Shown: positions 63,106-64,000 of the stretch, piece after piece | Layout of the letters: every line of letters begins with the position of its first letter | Position numbering within the stretch: the stretch's first letter is position 1 | Program-made: the position numbers and the translations under genes | Notes under the pieces: model-generated | What the model was told of the DNA's origin: nothing | The model's input: the letters and a program-made list of their open reading frames with translations, nothing else | Database searches by the model: none | Assembly: GCF_030142045.1 (NCBI RefSeq) | Contig: NZ_CP126242.1 | Location: 930,001-994,000 of the forward strand | DNA: 64,000 nt | Direction: 5' to 3' | Source: Arthrobacter sp. zg-Y919 | GTDB lineage: Bacteria > Actinomycetota > Actinomycetes > Actinomycetales > Micrococcaceae

Positions 63106-63612
63106 ATGGCGCCCCGGGTCGTTGAGCAGCGCGGCCTCTGGTACGAGGAGTTCGAACCGGGAACCCTGTACCGGCACCGGCCCGGCCGTACCGTCACCGA
63201 GGCGGACAACGTCCTGTTCACCACCCTGACCATGAACACCCAGGGACTGCACCTGGATGCCGCCTACAGCGGGCAGCAGCCCTTTGGCCAGCGGCTGGTG
63301 AACTCCATGTTTACGCTGGCCACCATGGTCGGCCAGTCGGTGGGGCAGCTGACCCAGGGCACCCTGGTGGCGCAGCTGGGGCTGGGGGAGATCAGCTTCC
63401 CGCATCCGCTCTTCCATGGGGACACCCTCTACACCGAAACCGAAGTGGTGGATAAGCGGCTCTCATCCTCCCGGCCAGGCCAAGGGATTGTGACGCTTGC
63501 CCACACCGGCCGGAACCAGAACGGAGACGTGGTGGGGAGGTGCACCCGGACCGCCCTGATGTGGACGGCCGAGGGATACGAAGCGCAGGAGGCAGGTGCA
63601 GGCACGCGATAG
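63106..63612 (+). CDS. MaoC-family hydratase (hotdog fold)
   Basis: A 168-residue single hotdog-domain protein. GRTVTEADNVLFTTLTMNTQ and LHLDAAYSGQQPFGQRLVNS hold the hydratase-2-type Asp and His, and SFPHPLFHGDTLYTETEV follows. It resembles the mycobacterial hydratase next to the CitE gene. ATG at 63106 follows GAGGAAG; TTG at 63064 is also preceded by GGAGG and would add 14 residues. Proposed role is hydration of an unsaturated dicarboxyl-CoA in leucine or itaconate breakdown, by inference. Confidence 0.82.
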   Translation: MAPRVVEQRGLWYEEFEPGTLYRHRPGRTVTEADNVLFTTLTMNTQGLHLDAAYSGQQPFGQRLVNSMFTLATMVGQSVGQLTQGTLVAQLGLGEISFPHPLFHGDTLYTETEVVDKRLSSSRPGQGIVTLAHTGRNQNGDVVGRCTRTALMWTAEGYEAQEAGAGTR

Positions 63613-63657
63613 GTTGGATATCCGTCAGTACAACCGGAAACACCGAGGAGTCTCACC

Positions 63658-64000
63658 ATGACCACCTTCCCCATGGGACCAGCGCTGCTTTTCTGCCCGG
63701 GGGACCGGCCGGAACGCTTCGGCAAGGCTGCCGAGCGGGCAGACGCGGTCATCCTGGACCTCGAAGATGCCGTGGCTCCGCGGGACAAGGAAGCTGCCCG
63801 GAAGAACCTCATCGCCGCGGACCTGGACCCCGAAAGCACCATCGTCCGGGTCAACCCCCTCGGGACCGAAGACTTCGAGCGGGACCTCGCCGCCCTGTAC
63901 CAGACCCCGTACCGCACCGTGATGCTGGCCAAGACGGAGGACGGACCCGCCGTCGCCCGGGCGCTCGCAGGCTTCACCGTCGTCGCACTGCTTGAAACAG
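63658..64000 (+). CDS. citE: CitE-type CoA-ester lyase (5' part; runs off the window)
   Basis: The first 114 codons are visible. MTTFPMGPALLFCPGDRPERF, AVILDLEDAVAPRDKEAAR and TIVRVNPLGTEDFERDL are the HpcH/HpaI-citrate-lyase-beta pattern; the Asp and Glu of DLEDAV bind magnesium. CGAGGAG precedes the ATG. In mycobacteria the equivalent gene encodes a beta-hydroxyacyl-CoA lyase acting on hydroxymethylglutaryl- and citramalyl-CoA. It is transcribed with the upstream genes. Confidence 0.88.
   Translation, partial: MTTFPMGPALLFCPGDRPERFGKAAERADAVILDLEDAVAPRDKEAARKNLIAADLDPESTIVRVNPLGTEDFERDLAALYQTPYRTVMLAKTEDGPAVARALAGFTVVALLET

Overview
The window is high-GC DNA with dense, mostly divergent or operonic genes and frequent GTG starts. 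Gene content and order (gatCAB, dusB-dgt-dnaG, rpsB-tsf and pyrH, then frr-cdsA, a SAM-IV-type riboswitch before metY-metX, and a mycobacterial-style branched-chain amino-acid cluster) point to an actinobacterium. Arthrobacter or another member of the Micrococcaceae is my best guess. It reads as chromosomal. I see no prophage, no complete insertion sequence and no CRISPR array.

Layout. 1-5.5 kb: a partial methyltransferase, a TraR/DksA-like zinc-finger protein, an acetyltransferase and the gatCAB operon. 5.5-12.3 kb: accessory metabolic genes (APH-type kinase, FAD oxidoreductase, a membrane protein with a histone-like tail, acylphosphatase, an internally deleted RibD/DHFR-like gene, a CPBP protease, a family 2 glycoside hydrolase). 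12.3-13.5 kb: an AbiEi-like/Vsr-like fusion gene bracketed on both sides by arrays of GGCAGCAGAA at 19-bp spacing; this is the most unusual structure here. 13.5-17 kb: a VOC protein, the riboswitch and methionine biosynthesis. 17-25.8 kb: small hydrolases, an S4 protein, a YdcZ transporter, glyS, dusB and dgt. 26-31.2 kb: a cell-wall-anchored thioester adhesin lying between dgt and dnaG. 31.2-38.5 kb: two identical tRNA-Asn genes, a sugar porter, a holin-like membrane protein, CDP-alcohol phosphatidyltransferase, NIPA-like transporter, glycosyltransferase, a CAT-anticodon tRNA and an acyl-CoA dehydrogenase.

38.5-45 kb: a degenerate M23 protein, then the translation block rpsB-tsf and pyrH, then frr-cdsA, and a DivIVA-domain protein. 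45-51 kb: two solute symporter units, each with a small membrane partner, arranged divergently around a LytS/LytTR two-component system, suggesting regulated uptake of acetate, pyruvate or similar acids. 51-64 kb: an Lrp regulator divergent from a branched-chain 2-oxoacid dehydrogenase operon (E1alpha, E1beta, E2), then a TetR regulator divergent from an operon encoding acyl-CoA carboxylase (two subunits), acyl-CoA dehydrogenase, 3-oxoacid CoA-transferase (two subunits), a MaoC hydratase and a CitE-type lyase cut by the window edge. Together these genes can take leucine-derived 2-oxoacid to acetyl-CoA and acetoacetyl-CoA; an E3 subunit is not in the window.

Regulatory signals read directly from sequence include two Crp/GlxR-like palindromes (before the acetate-type symporter operon and before the bkd operon), a twin operator between the TetR gene and the carboxylase operon, strong hairpin terminators at many gene ends, and a long structured leader before rpsB. 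All functional assignments come from motif recognition without database searches.
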